From Thermoplasmata archaeon (GTDB lineage: Archaea > Thermoplasmatota > Thermoplasmata > Lutacidiplasmatales > UBA184), in NCBI GenBank assembly GCA_027315165.1, contig DAHUYN010000009.1:26628-90627 (forward strand): DNA of 64,000 bases, in the 5' to 3' direction. The notes under the pieces were generated by a model. It made no database searches and had not been told where the DNA came from. It saw only the letters and a list, made by a program, of their open reading frames with translations. This document shows, one piece after another, positions 25,117 to 34,665 of this stretch (its first letter is position 1; every line of letters begins with the position of its first letter). A program made the position numbers and the translations under genes.

Positions 25117-25377
25117 CTACGACCGGCGACCCGCCGCGCGCGTCGGGCTCGGCGCGAGCCGCACACCCTCGGGGCCCTCGGTCGTGCTTCCGTCGAGACG
25201 ACTGTACTCGAGCATGCGGTTCAGCCCCGCGAGCGAGATGCGGTGGCCGCGACGCGCGAGCGCCTCGAGGAGCGGACGGCGCCGCATCGGCCCCGGCTCG
25301 CCCCGCAGGATCTCGAGGACCGCCTCGACGGACCCCGCCGGGATCCCGTCGAGCCGGGCCTTCTCCGGCGCGGACAC
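25117..25377 (-). CDS. Small winged-helix-like protein, hypothetical
   Basis: An 86-residue ORF. The segment GSVEAVLEILRGEPGPMRRR followed by PLLEALARRGHRISLAGLNRML has the helix pattern of a small winged-helix DNA-binding domain, with a short wing and basic tail. It lies just upstream of the recombinase gene on the same strand, 75 bases away, so the two may be one unit, and it is divergent from the DinB-like gene. No family is recognised. Confidence 0.45.
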   Translation of the reverse strand: MSAPEKARLDGIPAGSVEAVLEILRGEPGPMRRRPLLEALARRGHRISLAGLNRMLEYSRLDGSTTEGPEGVRLAPSPTRAAGRRS

Positions 25378-25479
25378 GGTGGGCCAAGGCCGCGATCGCT
25401 AAGGCGGCTTTGCCCGAACCCGGCGTCCGCGCAGCCCCCGCGCCGAAACTCTCTTCTCACGGCGTCCGCTGCACGGCGC

Positions 25480-25977
25480 ATGGGGCGCCTCGCCGAGGTC
25501 CGACGGCTCACCGCCTACGATCGGGGGGTCTTTGACAAGTTCGAGCGGGCCATCGCGCGACGCGGGTGGGCCGAGGCGACGAAGAACCGGGAGATCGGAC
25601 ACCTCACGCTCAAGGACACGCTCGTCCACATCCTCAACGTCCACGAGGCCTGGCTCGTCGCGGTCGCGCAGGGCCGCTGGGAGGTCTTCGACGACCCGAA
25701 CCGCAAAGGGGCCGCCGTCCGGAGCTTCGCGGACCTTTGGGCCTACCGGCGCCGTGTGCGGGACGGCGAGGACGCCCTGCTCGCCGGACTGACGGAGCGC
25801 CGCCTGGCCGGCGCCCTCCAGGCGCCCTGGATGCCCGGTCGTTACACGCTCGACGACGCCTTCCACCAGGTCTCCTACGAGCAGGCGCACCACCTCGGCG
25901 AGATCATCGGGGCACTCTGGCAGGCCGACCGGGCGCCGCCCCCGATGACCTGGATCGAGAACCTTCCCCGGCGCTGA
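25480..25977 (+). CDS. DinB/YfiT-like metal-binding four-helix protein
   Basis: A 165-residue protein of the DinB superfamily. Histidines at the expected metal positions are His50/His54 (LVHILNVHEAWL) and His137/His138 (EQAHHLGEI), with His129 nearby. The W-A-R/Y-R pattern in the second helix (FADLWAYRRRVRDGE) and the length match family members. DinB-like proteins are often thiol-dependent transferases or stress proteins, but the substrate here is unknown. The ATG at 25480 is chosen because the open frame upstream is non-domain sequence antisense to the small HTH gene. Confidence 0.75.
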   Translation: MGRLAEVRRLTAYDRGVFDKFERAIARRGWAEATKNREIGHLTLKDTLVHILNVHEAWLVAVAQGRWEVFDDPNRKGAAVRSFADLWAYRRRVRDGEDALLAGLTERRLAGALQAPWMPGRYTLDDAFHQVSYEQAHHLGEIIGALWQADRAPPPMTWIENLPRR

Positions 25978-26090
25978 GCCCCTCGGGGTTCGCTCCCGCG
26001 ACGGCCCGTCGGCCGCCTCGAACGCCACCGGGCCCGGCCCGGGCGGCGCCCGGCGATCCCTCCCGAGGGAGGTCGACCGGAGTGACCGAT

Positions 26091-28916
26091 CTAGCCGACG
26101 GTCCCGGGCGGCGGCGTGCCCGGTGTCGAGGTCGGCTGCGGCCTTCGACCCCTCCCCCGGAGGAGGAGCGCCACGATCGCCACGACGACGAGGAGCCCGA
26201 CGATCCCGAGGATCGCGTAGGCCGTGAGCGCGGGCAGTCCGAGGACGGTGTTCGGGGTCGAGCCGCCGGTCTTCGCGGTCGAGGTGAACTGGATCGTCTG
26301 CGCGGCGGTGGCGCCGCTCACCCCGATGCTCCCCGACGCCGGCGCGGCCGTGTCGCCCGAAACGCTGCCGACGGTGAAGGGGTAGGTTCCGTTCGGCTCC
26401 GAGAACGTCACGGTCGGGGTCGTCGAGGAGAGCGTCGTGCTCCCGAGAGCGACGGACCAGCTCGTGCCCGCAGGAAGCCCCGTCTCGGTGAACACCACGT
26501 CGTAGCTCGTCGGCGGCGTCGACGAGGCGAAGGTGACGGTCTTCGTCAGTGGGGCCCCCGCCACCGTCACGGAGCCCGACGCCGGCGTCGGCGTCGCGCT
26601 CCCGACCGCGGCGACCGAGAAGCTGTAGGTGCCGTTCGCCTCGGAGAAGACGATCGTCGCGCTCGTCCAGGAGAACGTGTTCCCTCCGAGCGTGACGGAC
26701 CAGGAGGTCCCGGCGGCGAGCCCCGTCTCGCTGAACGTGACGTCGAAGCTCGCCGGCGGCGCGGTATTGGTGAAGGTCACGAGCACGCTCACGCCCCCCC
26801 CGTTGACGGTGACGGTGCCGCCCGTCGGGCTCGCCGTGTAGCCCGAGACGGCACCGATCGTGTAGCTGTAGCTCGCGTTCGTCACCGAGAAGACGGCGGT
26901 CGAGGTCGTCGAGGAGAGCGTGCTCCCTCCGAGCGTGACCGACCAGGGGGTCCCGGTCGCGAGCCCCGTCTCGGAGAACGTCACACCGTACTCGGTCGGG
27001 AGGCTGACCGCGGTGAAGACGATGGTCTGCGCGGCCGCGGCGCCGGCGACGAGGACCACGCCGCTCGACGGCGAGGCGGTGTAGCCGACCGCTCCGCCCG
27101 CGGTGAACGCGTAGGTGCCGTTCGGGAAGAGGAACGTCAGGGTCGTCGAGGAGGCCGAGCCGGTGAGGTCGGCGTAGTCGACCAGCGCGTACCACGCGGT
27201 CCCGGACGCCAGGCCGGTCTCGGTGAAGGTGACCGTGTAGGCGTCCCGGTAGTGGAACGTCACGAGGAGGGTCGCCGCGGAGCCGTGGATCGGGAGGTAG
27301 CCATAGGGCACCGAGGCGTTGTAGTGCGCCGTCGAGGCGAGGTAGTAGCTGTAGGTGCCGTTCGGGATCGAGACCGAGAGCGACGTTCCCGTGCCGACGG
27401 TGATCTGGGCACTGCTGTAGCCGGGCGTTCCGCCGAACGTGTACGCCGCCCACAGGGTCCCGCTCGGGAGTCCGCTCTCGCGGAAGGTGAGATTGTACAT
27501 CGCCGGCAGGCGGAACGAGATCGAGATCTGGAGCGGAGTGCCCGCGGCGAGGACCGTCCCGTTGGCGGGTGAGCTCTGGTACCAGCCGAGCGTCGTCACG
27601 GTGTAGGGCGTGCTTCCGCTCTGCAGCGTGAACGACAGGTTCGCGGAGGCGGCGGTCGTCGAGAAGGCGCCGAGCGTCACCTGCCAGGCGGTCCCGGAGG
27701 GCAGTCCCGACTCCTGGAAGGTCACTGAGGTGGTCGTTGCGGAGGCAAAGCGGATCGATACACTGATCGCCGCGCCGGTGATGGTCACGTTGCCGCTCGA
27801 GGGCGAGGGGGCGTAGCCGGGGGCTGCCTCGACCGCGTAGGTCCAGCTTCCGTTGCCGGCGGCGAACCCGACCGCGCTCGTCGTCGAGGTGTTCATGCTG
27901 CCCGAGAAGCTCACCGACCACGGGGTCCCGGTGGGAAGTCCCGTCTCGGAGAAGGTGACCGGGTAGCCTGCGCAGACGTAGGTCGAGTTCGTGATGACCG
28001 CGCCGGAGCCGGGGTCGATCTCCGCGGCAAACGTGCCGCCGACGCTCGACGAGGGGCTACAACCGGCGGTGTAGTACACGTCCCAGAGGGAGGGCTCCGG
28101 CGTGACGATGAGGGCGCTGTTGATCGCGTAACCGCCCCCGTAGAGGGACCACTGCTTGACGGCGTTCGGATACTGTCGGAGGAACGCGCTGCCCCCCACA
28201 CGATCCGCGACCGCGACGGCGCCGGTCGAATCGACCGCGGGCGTCGGAACCGCACCCGAGATGAACTGGAGCTCCCCGGGGACGCAGGTCTCCTTCGCGA
28301 AGAGGCTCGCGGTGCCGTTGTCGACGAGCGCGAGGAGGAAGGCGTCGGGGACGCTCGCCGAAAGGAGCGTGAACTCGTAGGCCGCGGCGGTGCCGACCGA
28401 GGCCGACGTGGGCGTACCGGTGAGGGTGAGCTCCGTCGGGGGGGTTCCGATCCAGTGGTAGGCGCACCCCGTCGGGAGCGTCAGATTGGCCACGGCCGTC
28501 GTTTCCGTGGCCGGGAGCGCGAGGCCGGCCCCCGCGGAGAGGTTCCACGAGGCCGAGCCGAATCCCGAGGCGGCCGCGGCGGCGAGCGCGGCGGCCGCGT
28601 TGTACGAGAGGGCGACGACGCCCGTGAGCGGGCGGGCGCTGCGCACGGGGCCGTGAGAGAACTCCGTCGTCGGCAGGAGCCCGGTGAACCGAGGGGCCGC
28701 CCCGACCGTGGTGGGGAGCGAGGCCGAGGGCGGCGTCGACGCCGCGGGCTGTGCCGACCGAACGAGGGAGGCCGTGGGGGCCGCGATCGCGGCGGAGCCC
28801 GCTCGAGAGAAGGCTCCGCCCGACGGTCCGAAGGCCGCGAGACCTCCCATCGCGAGCAGGGCGACGACAACCAGGGCCCGGAGTCTTCGATGCGCTACGG
28901 AGGCACGGTCCTTCAT
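26091..28916 (-). CDS. Large surface protein with seven tandem ETGLP-type repeats and C-terminal anchor
   Basis: A 941-residue cell-surface protein. It has an N-terminal signal peptide (ALVVVALLAMGGLAAFG) and an Ala/Ser-rich stalk to about residue 300. Seven repeats of about 75-85 residues follow, each opening (V/L)TF(S/T/R)E(T/S)GL(P/A)xGTxW and ending PSSGxVxVxG...TVxFT. A membrane helix (LTAYAILGIVGLLVVVAIVALLL) and a basic tail (RGRGRRPQP) close it. The repeats are beta-rich and Ig- or carboxypeptidase-regulatory-like in feel. They occur widely in surface proteins of Thermoplasmatota and other archaea, where function is unknown. Adhesion or envelope structure is an inference. A GGATTTATC box precedes the ATG. 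Confidence 0.8.
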   Translation of the reverse strand: MKDRASVAHRRLRALVVVALLAMGGLAAFGPSGGAFSRAGSAAIAAPTASLVRSAQPAASTPPSASLPTTVGAAPRFTGLLPTTEFSHGPVRSARPLTGVVALSYNAAAALAAAAASGFGSASWNLSAGAGLALPATETTAVANLTLPTGCAYHWIGTPPTELTLTGTPTSASVGTAAAYEFTLLSASVPDAFLLALVDNGTASLFAKETCVPGELQFISGAVPTPAVDSTGAVAVADRVGGSAFLRQYPNAVKQWSLYGGGYAINSALIVTPEPSLWDVYYTAGCSPSSSVGGTFAAEIDPGSGAVITNSTYVCAGYPVTFSETGLPTGTPWSVSFSGSMNTSTTSAVGFAAGNGSWTYAVEAAPGYAPSPSSGNVTITGAAISVSIRFASATTTSVTFQESGLPSGTAWQVTLGAFSTTAASANLSFTLQSGSTPYTVTTLGWYQSSPANGTVLAAGTPLQISISFRLPAMYNLTFRESGLPSGTLWAAYTFGGTPGYSSAQITVGTGTSLSVSIPNGTYSYYLASTAHYNASVPYGYLPIHGSAATLLVTFHYRDAYTVTFTETGLASGTAWYALVDYADLTGSASSTTLTFLFPNGTYAFTAGGAVGYTASPSSGVVLVAGAAAAQTIVFTAVSLPTEYGVTFSETGLATGTPWSVTLGGSTLSSTTSTAVFSVTNASYSYTIGAVSGYTASPTGGTVTVNGGGVSVLVTFTNTAPPASFDVTFSETGLAAGTSWSVTLGGNTFSWTSATIVFSEANGTYSFSVAAVGSATPTPASGSVTVAGAPLTKTVTFASSTPPTSYDVVFTETGLPAGTSWSVALGSTTLSSTTPTVTFSEPNGTYPFTVGSVSGDTAAPASGSIGVSGATAAQTIQFTSTAKTGGSTPNTVLGLPALTAYAILGIVGLLVVVAIVALLLRGRGRRPQPTSTPGTPPPGTVG
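26280..27975 (-). repeat. Seven tandem coding repeats, roughly 230-260 bases each
   Basis: Within the 941-residue surface protein gene, seven consecutive units each encode the opening motif E(T/S)GL(P/A)xGTxW. The copies nearest the 3' end of the gene (lowest coordinates) are most alike, with the shared core SWSVTLGG or a close variant, which suggests recent duplication there. The copies near the N-terminal end are more diverged. Boundaries are approximate. Confidence 0.7.
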
Positions 28917-28946
28917 GGCAGCAAAACACCGATAGCGGGTCCGGAG

Positions 28947-28955
28947 GATAAATCC
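28947..28955 (-). promoter_or_regulatory. Predicted box A for the seven-repeat surface protein
   Basis: GGATTTATC on the minus strand lies about 31 bases before the ATG at 28916. It is an archaeal TATA-like box with spacing that suits a very short leader. Confidence 0.5.
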
Positions 28956-29063
28956 GGGAGGCCGGCGAGGGGCCCGGCGTCGGTTCCGGTGCTCCCGTCG
29001 GGGCCGGTCTCGGACGTGAGGGACGGAGCGGTCGCCCCGGTCGCGTCGGGGCGATCCCGTCGG

Positions 29064-32000
29064 CTACCTCGGCATGTCGATCTCGAATCGGCCGTTCTCG
29101 GGGGCGTTCTCGTCGTGGCCCGGCGCCTGCGGGGGCGGTCCCCGACGGCGCCGGACCATGACGACGGTCGCCACGACCGCGACGACCGCGACGACCACGA
29201 TCGTCCCGATGAGCGCGTAGAGGAGCCCGCCCGAGAGAAGCCCGCCGTTCGCGGAGCTCCCAAGGGTCCCGCCCGGGGGCGGGGGTGCGGCGACGACGTC
29301 GAAGACGATCGAGGAGGCGTTCTTCGTGCCGTTGAAGTCCGTCGAGAGGGTCAGTGTCACGTTGAGAAGCCAGTCGAACGTGATCGCGACCGTAGAGCCC
29401 GTCGTGTTGTTGAGGAGGGCCCCGCCCACGGGCCGGACGGCCCAGGTGTACGTCGTGTTGGTCCCGAGGACCGCGGCCTCCCCCGGGGCGAGCTGCACGG
29501 AGCAGTTCGAGCGAGAGCCGTTCGTCGGCGAGGTCGTCGCGGGCGAGACCCCTATCGTGACGTTCAGCGGGTACGGCCCGACCGTGAGCGTCATCGACTC
29601 CGTGGCGGACTCGTTGGCGAGGTCGCTCACGGTGACCGAGACCGAAGAGCTCCCGACCTGGCCCGGCGTGCAGTTGAGCTGCGGCGTCGACGAGGAGCGG
29701 CAGCCCGCGGGCAGATGCGTCCAGTTGTACGAGTACGGCGGGTAGCCGAAGGCCGCCCCGGTCGTGAACGTGGTGCCCTCGCCCTGGATGGCCGGCGAGA
29801 CCGTCGCGTTGAGGGGCTGGGCCGCGAGGCCGGCCCCGACGTAATAGATCGCGCTCGAGCCGGCGCCGGCGACCGCGACGAGCCCGGAATCCGACAGGTA
29901 GGCGACCCCGGCGAGAGGCGTCGGGATGGGCAGGTCGGTGATCGCTCCGGTCGCGCTGTCGATGACCTCGAGCAGGCCCGAGCCGCCGGACGACTCGGCG
30001 ACGTACGTCCGATTGTTGCCGGTGTCGTAGGCGAGGCCGCTCACGGGGTGCTGCAGCGTGAGGGTCTGCTCGACCGCCCCGGTCGTCGAGAGGACGGAGA
30101 TCTTCCCCGTGCCCGCGTTGGCGACGTCGATCTGACCCGTCAGCGGGTTCTGGAGGAGGAGGGTCGGCGTGCCGCCGACGACCGCGGTCCACAGCCGTGT
30201 GCCGTTGACCGCGTTCATGCCGAAGACACGACCCTCCCACGGGTCGGAGACGACGAGGAGGTTGCCCGGGAGCGCGAGGACCGACGCCTGGGCGTAGTAG
30301 TTGCCGGAGAGGGAGCCCCCCGAGAAGATGGTGACGGTCTCGTTGCCGACGATCTGGCCCGACGCGGGGTCGATCACCGTGAGGTTCTCGTTAGAGTCAC
30401 CGTACTGGGCCGAGGTGACACCGACGACGTAGACGCGGTCCGTCGAGGCGCCGTAGCCGATCCCGTCCCAGGTCGAGGCGTAGCCGCCCGGGAGCGGGAT
30501 CGACGCCGAGACTTGTGTCGAGGAATCCGGGAGCGCGCTCACCGACTGCTGGCCGTAGGCGTACGACTGTCCGCCGTTGCTCAGCACGTACGTCGTCCTC
30601 GATGCGGTGTCGTAGGTCATCGCGACCGGCGCAACGCCGACCGGAACCGACCCGGTGGGCGCGAGCGTCGTCGAATCGAGGAGGTCCACGGACCGGCCGC
30701 TCCCGTCCGCGGCGAGGAGCCGGTGCGACGTGGGGTCGGCGAGGAGCGCTCCCGGGGCCGCCCCCGTGAGGATCGGGACGCCGGGGATCCCTGTCGTCGC
30801 GTTCACCGGCACGAGGGCGTTCTCGCACGCGTCGGTCGCGAGAAGTTGCCCGTTCGAAAAGTAGCCCAGGCTCGAGAGGCAGGTCCCGTCGGTGGCGAAG
30901 GTCCGGATCGTCCCGTTCGACGCGTCGATGCCCACGAGGCCACGGCCGTACTGCACGACGAGGAAGGCGCCTGCGGCCGGGTCGAACGTCATCGTTCCCC
31001 AGTTGGGCACGTTGTCGGGGATCGTCAGGGTCTGCCGGAAGGTGGCGGTCCCTCCCGAGATGCTGTACTCGGTGAGGTTCGTGGGGCCGCCGTACCAGTC
31101 GACGACGGCGAGGACCCCCGACGCCGGGTCGATGCCGATGTCGTAGGGGATCTGCGGCAGGTACACCGTGCCCTGCGTCGTTCCGGTCGTCGCGTCGACG
31201 ATCGAAACGTCCCAGCTATCCCAATCCATCACGAACAGCTGGTCGGTGGTCGGGTCGTAGCTGGCCGAGGTGGGGCCGGCGCCGAGGTGCAGGACCCGGA
31301 CGACGGCGTTCGTCGCGCCGTCGATCTCCGTCACGTTGTAGGTGCAGCACGGGAGGATGTATCGACCGGGCTCCATCACGAAGACGTCCCCGGAGTCGCT
31401 CGCGTAGACGACATCGGTCGGCGCGGAGGCGAAGTAGCCGCTCTGGGCGCCGACAGCGAGGCTCGTGACCACGTGGAAGGAGGTCGCGTTGATCACCGAG
31501 ACGTTGTTCGAACCGGAGTTCGAGACGAAGACCTCGTTCCCCGCGGGATCGTAGGCGGCGGCCGTCGGGCCGTGTCCGACGACGACCGACGCGATGAGCC
31601 GGTCCGTCGGGCTGAACACGCTCACGGATCCCGTGTCAAAGTTGGCGACGAAGACGTCGCCCGTCGCGGTGTCGACGGCGACGCCGTCGGGGGTCAGGCC
31701 CTGAGGAGCGGGATGGACCCCTGGGCCGTAGGTCTGGTTGAGGAGGTTCGCCGTCGCGAGGAAGGCGTCGCGACCGGACGAGGTCGGCGTCGGAAGGCCG
31801 AGAGACGAACCCGGGAGGATGCCGCTCGGGCCCAGCGGCCGGAGCTCCGGCACCGCGGGCCGCGAGACGGAGGCGGGGCCGGTCCCGATCGGACCGACCG
31901 AGGGCGCCCGGGCGGACGCGGCCGGCAGCACGCTGTGCGGAGCGACCAGCAACGTCGAGAGGACGATCCCGATCGCGAGGGTCCCGGCAACGACCGGTGT

Positions 32001-32090
32001 CCCCCGGGGAAGCCCCGCTCGGCGGCGCCAGGAGCGGCGCGGTGAGGAGAAAGCGCTCTCGGCGGACTCGGCGCGATACCGGGCGGTCAT
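29064..32090 (-). CDS. YVTN beta-propeller surface protein with PKD/Ig-like region and C-terminal anchor
   Basis: About 1008 residues from the ATG at 32090. It has an N-terminal membrane/signal segment (PVVAGTLAIGIVLSTLLVAP). A long array of propeller blades covers roughly residues 110-740, marked by PDGVAVDTATGDVFVANFDT, ASYDPTTDQLFVMDWDS, YDTASRTTYVLSNGG and similar YDP/VYV units typical of YVTN/NHL repeats. An Ig/PKD-like part follows (GYPPYSYNWTHLPAGC, SVTVSDLANES), then a membrane helix (LLYALIGTIVVVAVVAVVATVVMV) and a basic tail. It is probably displayed on the cell surface. A longer frame to 32306 exists, but a TTATAG box 27 bases before 32090 supports the shorter start. Confidence 0.8.
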   Translation of the reverse strand: MTARYRAESAESAFSSPRRSWRRRAGLPRGTPVVAGTLAIGIVLSTLLVAPHSVLPAASARAPSVGPIGTGPASVSRPAVPELRPLGPSGILPGSSLGLPTPTSSGRDAFLATANLLNQTYGPGVHPAPQGLTPDGVAVDTATGDVFVANFDTGSVSVFSPTDRLIASVVVGHGPTAAAYDPAGNEVFVSNSGSNNVSVINATSFHVVTSLAVGAQSGYFASAPTDVVYASDSGDVFVMEPGRYILPCCTYNVTEIDGATNAVVRVLHLGAGPTSASYDPTTDQLFVMDWDSWDVSIVDATTGTTQGTVYLPQIPYDIGIDPASGVLAVVDWYGGPTNLTEYSISGGTATFRQTLTIPDNVPNWGTMTFDPAAGAFLVVQYGRGLVGIDASNGTIRTFATDGTCLSSLGYFSNGQLLATDACENALVPVNATTGIPGVPILTGAAPGALLADPTSHRLLAADGSGRSVDLLDSTTLAPTGSVPVGVAPVAMTYDTASRTTYVLSNGGQSYAYGQQSVSALPDSSTQVSASIPLPGGYASTWDGIGYGASTDRVYVVGVTSAQYGDSNENLTVIDPASGQIVGNETVTIFSGGSLSGNYYAQASVLALPGNLLVVSDPWEGRVFGMNAVNGTRLWTAVVGGTPTLLLQNPLTGQIDVANAGTGKISVLSTTGAVEQTLTLQHPVSGLAYDTGNNRTYVAESSGGSGLLEVIDSATGAITDLPIPTPLAGVAYLSDSGLVAVAGAGSSAIYYVGAGLAAQPLNATVSPAIQGEGTTFTTGAAFGYPPYSYNWTHLPAGCRSSSTPQLNCTPGQVGSSSVSVTVSDLANESATESMTLTVGPYPLNVTIGVSPATTSPTNGSRSNCSVQLAPGEAAVLGTNTTYTWAVRPVGGALLNNTTGSTVAITFDWLLNVTLTLSTDFNGTKNASSIVFDVVAAPPPPGGTLGSSANGGLLSGGLLYALIGTIVVVAVVAVVATVVMVRRRRGPPPQAPGHDENAPENGRFEIDMPR

Positions 32091-32115
32091 CGGTGCCGCC
32101 GTCCACCGTTCGTCA

Positions 32116-32123
32116 GCTATAAC
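32116..32123 (-). promoter_or_regulatory. Predicted box A for the YVTN surface protein
   Basis: GTTATAGC on the minus strand lies 26-33 bases before the ATG at 32090, inside a short A/T-rich patch (32115-32135). It supports a leaderless start at 32090. Confidence 0.5.
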
Positions 32124-32259
32124 AAAGTACTGACAGGCGGTTTCGCCTGCGTCGCACGGCGCGTTCTGGAAGGACTCACGGGCGATTGTGTGGGACGTCG
32201 GCAGGAAGCGGCGCCGCGGACACGAGAGCCCGGCTCCCTCGTCGACGCGGCGGGCTCGA

Positions 32260-33843
32260 CTACGCGCTCTCCGTGAACGGTCGTAGGTGGGCCGGGGGCC
32301 CGGCATCGAAGCGGCTGAGGCCCTGCCATCGCCAGGCGGCCGCGAGGAGGAGGTTCACCAACGCGATGGCGCCGACGATCAGGGCGAGTCCGAGCGCGCT
32401 GCCGCTGAATGCGACCGGCAGAACGAAGACGAGAGACGCCAGGGTCTCGAGGAAGCCCAGCAGGGTGCCGAAGCGGGCGAGGGTGAGCCCGCTCTCCGAC
32501 AGGTTCGCGAGCGTTGCGAGCTGCGCGGCCGCCGTCACGAACGGAAAACTCAGGAGGTAAGCGGCGGCCGCAAGCCCGACGACGACCGCACCTGCGTAGG
32601 CCGAGATCGCGAACTCGAGCACGGCCGCCGGCGCGAAGAGCAGCATCGGCGCCGACAGCAGGGCCTTGTAGATCTCCCTGGGCGGGAGCGGCAGGCTCCG
32701 GAGGATGTCCCGGTCGACCGAGCGACCGGGAGCGGCCTCGGTCATCGTCCCGAATCCCCCGATCATCGGGAACAGGGAAAGGAGCAGCACGCTCGCGAAG
32801 AATGCGCTGCCGCCGCCCCCCGTGAAGAGCGACACACCGAGCACGGGAACGAGAACGACGACCGCGAACCCGACCGCAAACGACCGGAGCAGGAAGGTGA
32901 CGCGGAGCGCGGCGAGGGCCCGCCACCCGCCGCCCCAGTCGAGGAATCTCGGGCGGAGAAGGAGACGGAAGGATTCGTAGAGGCCCGGCGCGGAGGCCCG
33001 CTCTTGCGAGAGCCCGCTGCGATCGGCCACTCCGTAGCTGGAGCCGGGTCCCGGCAGCTCGTAGCGGTAGCGGAGGGCAACCACGTCGACGACCGCAACG
33101 ACGACCCACGTCGACGCGAGCGGGAGCCAGTCCAGAGCGGTCATCGGGGCTCCGACGAGGAAACGCGACAGGTCCAGCGCGATCCATGCGAGAGTCGAGA
33201 ACGGCGGTATGGCGAGCGCGACCTTGGGGTCGAAGAGAACGAAGAAGAACGACGCGTATCCGAGCGGGACGAGCGCGACGGCGAGAGCACGCCCGGTCCA
33301 CGCCCGGCGGGAGCGGAGGGAGGCGTAGCCTCCGAGGACACCGAGCCCGACCCACAGGAGCGCCGCCGGAAGAAAGAGGGCGAGGAGCCGTCCGAGGTCG
33401 GCCCAGACCGGCGTGAGCACGACCCCGGAGAGAACCCACGCGCCGAGCAGCGAACCGACGACGCCGATGACGGTAACATCACGGAAAGCCCGACGGAGGT
33501 TGCCCTCCACCCACGTCGCCCGTCGAAGCGGGGTCGGGAAGACGACGGAGACCGTGGCGACGTCCGCCTGCACCGTCGCGCTGCCGCGAAGGCCCGCCAT
33601 CACCGGGAAGAGAAAGTAGAGGGCCATCCCGACGAACAGCGCCACCCCTCCGAGCGCCACCTTGTCCGGCGCTACCGGCCGGACGGGGCCGGTCTGCAAC
33701 AAGGGGAGGAACGCGAGGAGCATGAACGGAAGCATGAGGAAGATCATCAGCTGCGACGGGTGCTCCCGGAGATACCGGAGGTAGCCTCGGAACTGCCGGG
33801 CCCGCAGCCAGGAGTAGACCTGGCGCTCGCCCTCGACCTCCAT
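32260..33843 (-). CDS. ABC transporter permease, multi-pass
   Basis: A 527-residue integral membrane protein with about twelve predicted helices (for example LMIFLMLPFMLLAFLPLL, LGGVALFVGMALYFLFPVMAG, FLPAALLWVGLGVLGGYASL, FAVGFAVVVLVPVLGVSLFTG, ALGLALIVGAIALVNLLLAAAW). The layout, with a cytoplasmic N-terminus and two halves, resembles ABC-2 type exporter permeases with a duplicated core. Its ATG lies 7 bases after the stop of the ABC ATPase gene, so the two form one exporter operon. The substrate is unknown. Confidence 0.8.
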   Translation of the reverse strand: MEVEGERQVYSWLRARQFRGYLRYLREHPSQLMIFLMLPFMLLAFLPLLQTGPVRPVAPDKVALGGVALFVGMALYFLFPVMAGLRGSATVQADVATVSVVFPTPLRRATWVEGNLRRAFRDVTVIGVVGSLLGAWVLSGVVLTPVWADLGRLLALFLPAALLWVGLGVLGGYASLRSRRAWTGRALAVALVPLGYASFFFVLFDPKVALAIPPFSTLAWIALDLSRFLVGAPMTALDWLPLASTWVVVAVVDVVALRYRYELPGPGSSYGVADRSGLSQERASAPGLYESFRLLLRPRFLDWGGGWRALAALRVTFLLRSFAVGFAVVVLVPVLGVSLFTGGGGSAFFASVLLLSLFPMIGGFGTMTEAAPGRSVDRDILRSLPLPPREIYKALLSAPMLLFAPAAVLEFAISAYAGAVVVGLAAAAYLLSFPFVTAAAQLATLANLSESGLTLARFGTLLGFLETLASLVFVLPVAFSGSALGLALIVGAIALVNLLLAAAWRWQGLSRFDAGPPAHLRPFTESA

Positions 33844-33850
33844 CGACCGT

Positions 33851-34624
33851 CTACCGCCCCGCGGTGAGCGTGAGGAAGACCTCCTCGAGCGACGCCCCCG
33901 GAGCGGCGTGGGCCAGCCGCCGAAGCTCGTCGAACGTGCCGCCGACGACCGGCCTTCCGTGTGCGAGGACTAGGACTCGGTGGCAGACCTCCTCGACCAG
34001 GGCGAGGCTGTGCGAGCTCACGACTCCGCCGGCCCCGGCGCCCGCGCGCTCTTTGATCCACCGCTTGAGAACGAAGGCACCCTTGGGGTCGATCCCGATG
34101 AGCGGCTCATCGAGGACCAGGACCTGAGGGTCGCGAAGCATCGCCATCGCGAGATGGATCTTCTGCTTCTGCCCCTTGGAGAGGTCTATCGCGAGCGAAC
34201 GGGCCTTCTCCGTCAGGTCGAGAGCCTCGAGGATCGTCGAGGCGCGCGCCTCCCATCCCGGCGCGAGCTGATAGGCGCGCGCGACGAACTGCAGGTGCTC
34301 GGTGGGCGTAAGGTAGGCGAGCGGATGGGGCACCTCGGGGAGGTAGGCCATCATCGCCCGCGCCGGGATCGGGTCCTTGTGGATGTCGTGGCCTCCGATC
34401 GCCGAGGTGCCGCTGTCCTCGAGCAGAAGGCCGGTCAGGCACCGAAGGAGCGTCGTCTTTCCCGACCCGTTCGGTCCGATGAGGCCGAGGATCTCTCCCC
34501 GGGCAACCGCGAACGACACGTCGGTGAGGGCTGCGACCTTCCCGAACCTCTTGGTGAGCCCCCGAACGTCGATCGCGGCGCCGAGAGCGGGCGCTCCCTG
34601 TGCGAGCGGGGCTTCGACGGGCAT
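33851..34624 (-). CDS. ABC transporter ATP-binding protein
   Basis: A 257-residue ABC ATPase of the ABC-2 exporter (DrrA/CcmA-like) group. Walker A GPNGSGKT is at 50-57, the signature is LSKGQ at 148-152 (a variant of LSGGQ), Walker B is VLVLDEP at 168-174, and the switch His is in VVSSHSLALVEEV. It drives the permease encoded 7 bases downstream. An N-terminal Ala/Pro-rich extension of about 15 residues precedes the domain. A GGTTTATC box on the minus strand lies about 34 bases before the ATG. Confidence 0.93.
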   Translation of the reverse strand: MPVEAPLAQGAPALGAAIDVRGLTKRFGKVAALTDVSFAVARGEILGLIGPNGSGKTTLLRCLTGLLLEDSGTSAIGGHDIHKDPIPARAMMAYLPEVPHPLAYLTPTEHLQFVARAYQLAPGWEARASTILEALDLTEKARSLAIDLSKGQKQKIHLAMAMLRDPQVLVLDEPLIGIDPKGAFVLKRWIKERAGAGAGGVVSSHSLALVEEVCHRVLVLAHGRPVVGGTFDELRRLAHAAPGASLEEVFLTLTAGR

Positions 34625-34657
34625 TCCGGTCCCGAGGCTGGCGGATGGCGGACCGGG

Positions 34658-34665
34658 GATAAACC
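34658..34665 (-). promoter_or_regulatory. Predicted box A for the ABC exporter operon
   Basis: GGTTTATC on the minus strand, 34 bases before the ATG at 34624, is a good archaeal TATA-box match in G/C-rich surroundings. Confidence 0.5.

Noticed and set aside
28455..32045. 1196-residue plus-strand open frame opposite the YVTN protein
   Set aside because: Composition is Arg/Gly/Glu-rich with no motif. The minus-strand gene has signal peptide, blades and anchor.
32287..33867. 526-residue plus-strand open frame opposite the ABC permease
   Set aside because: It is highly charged without structure, and the minus-strand permease is clear.
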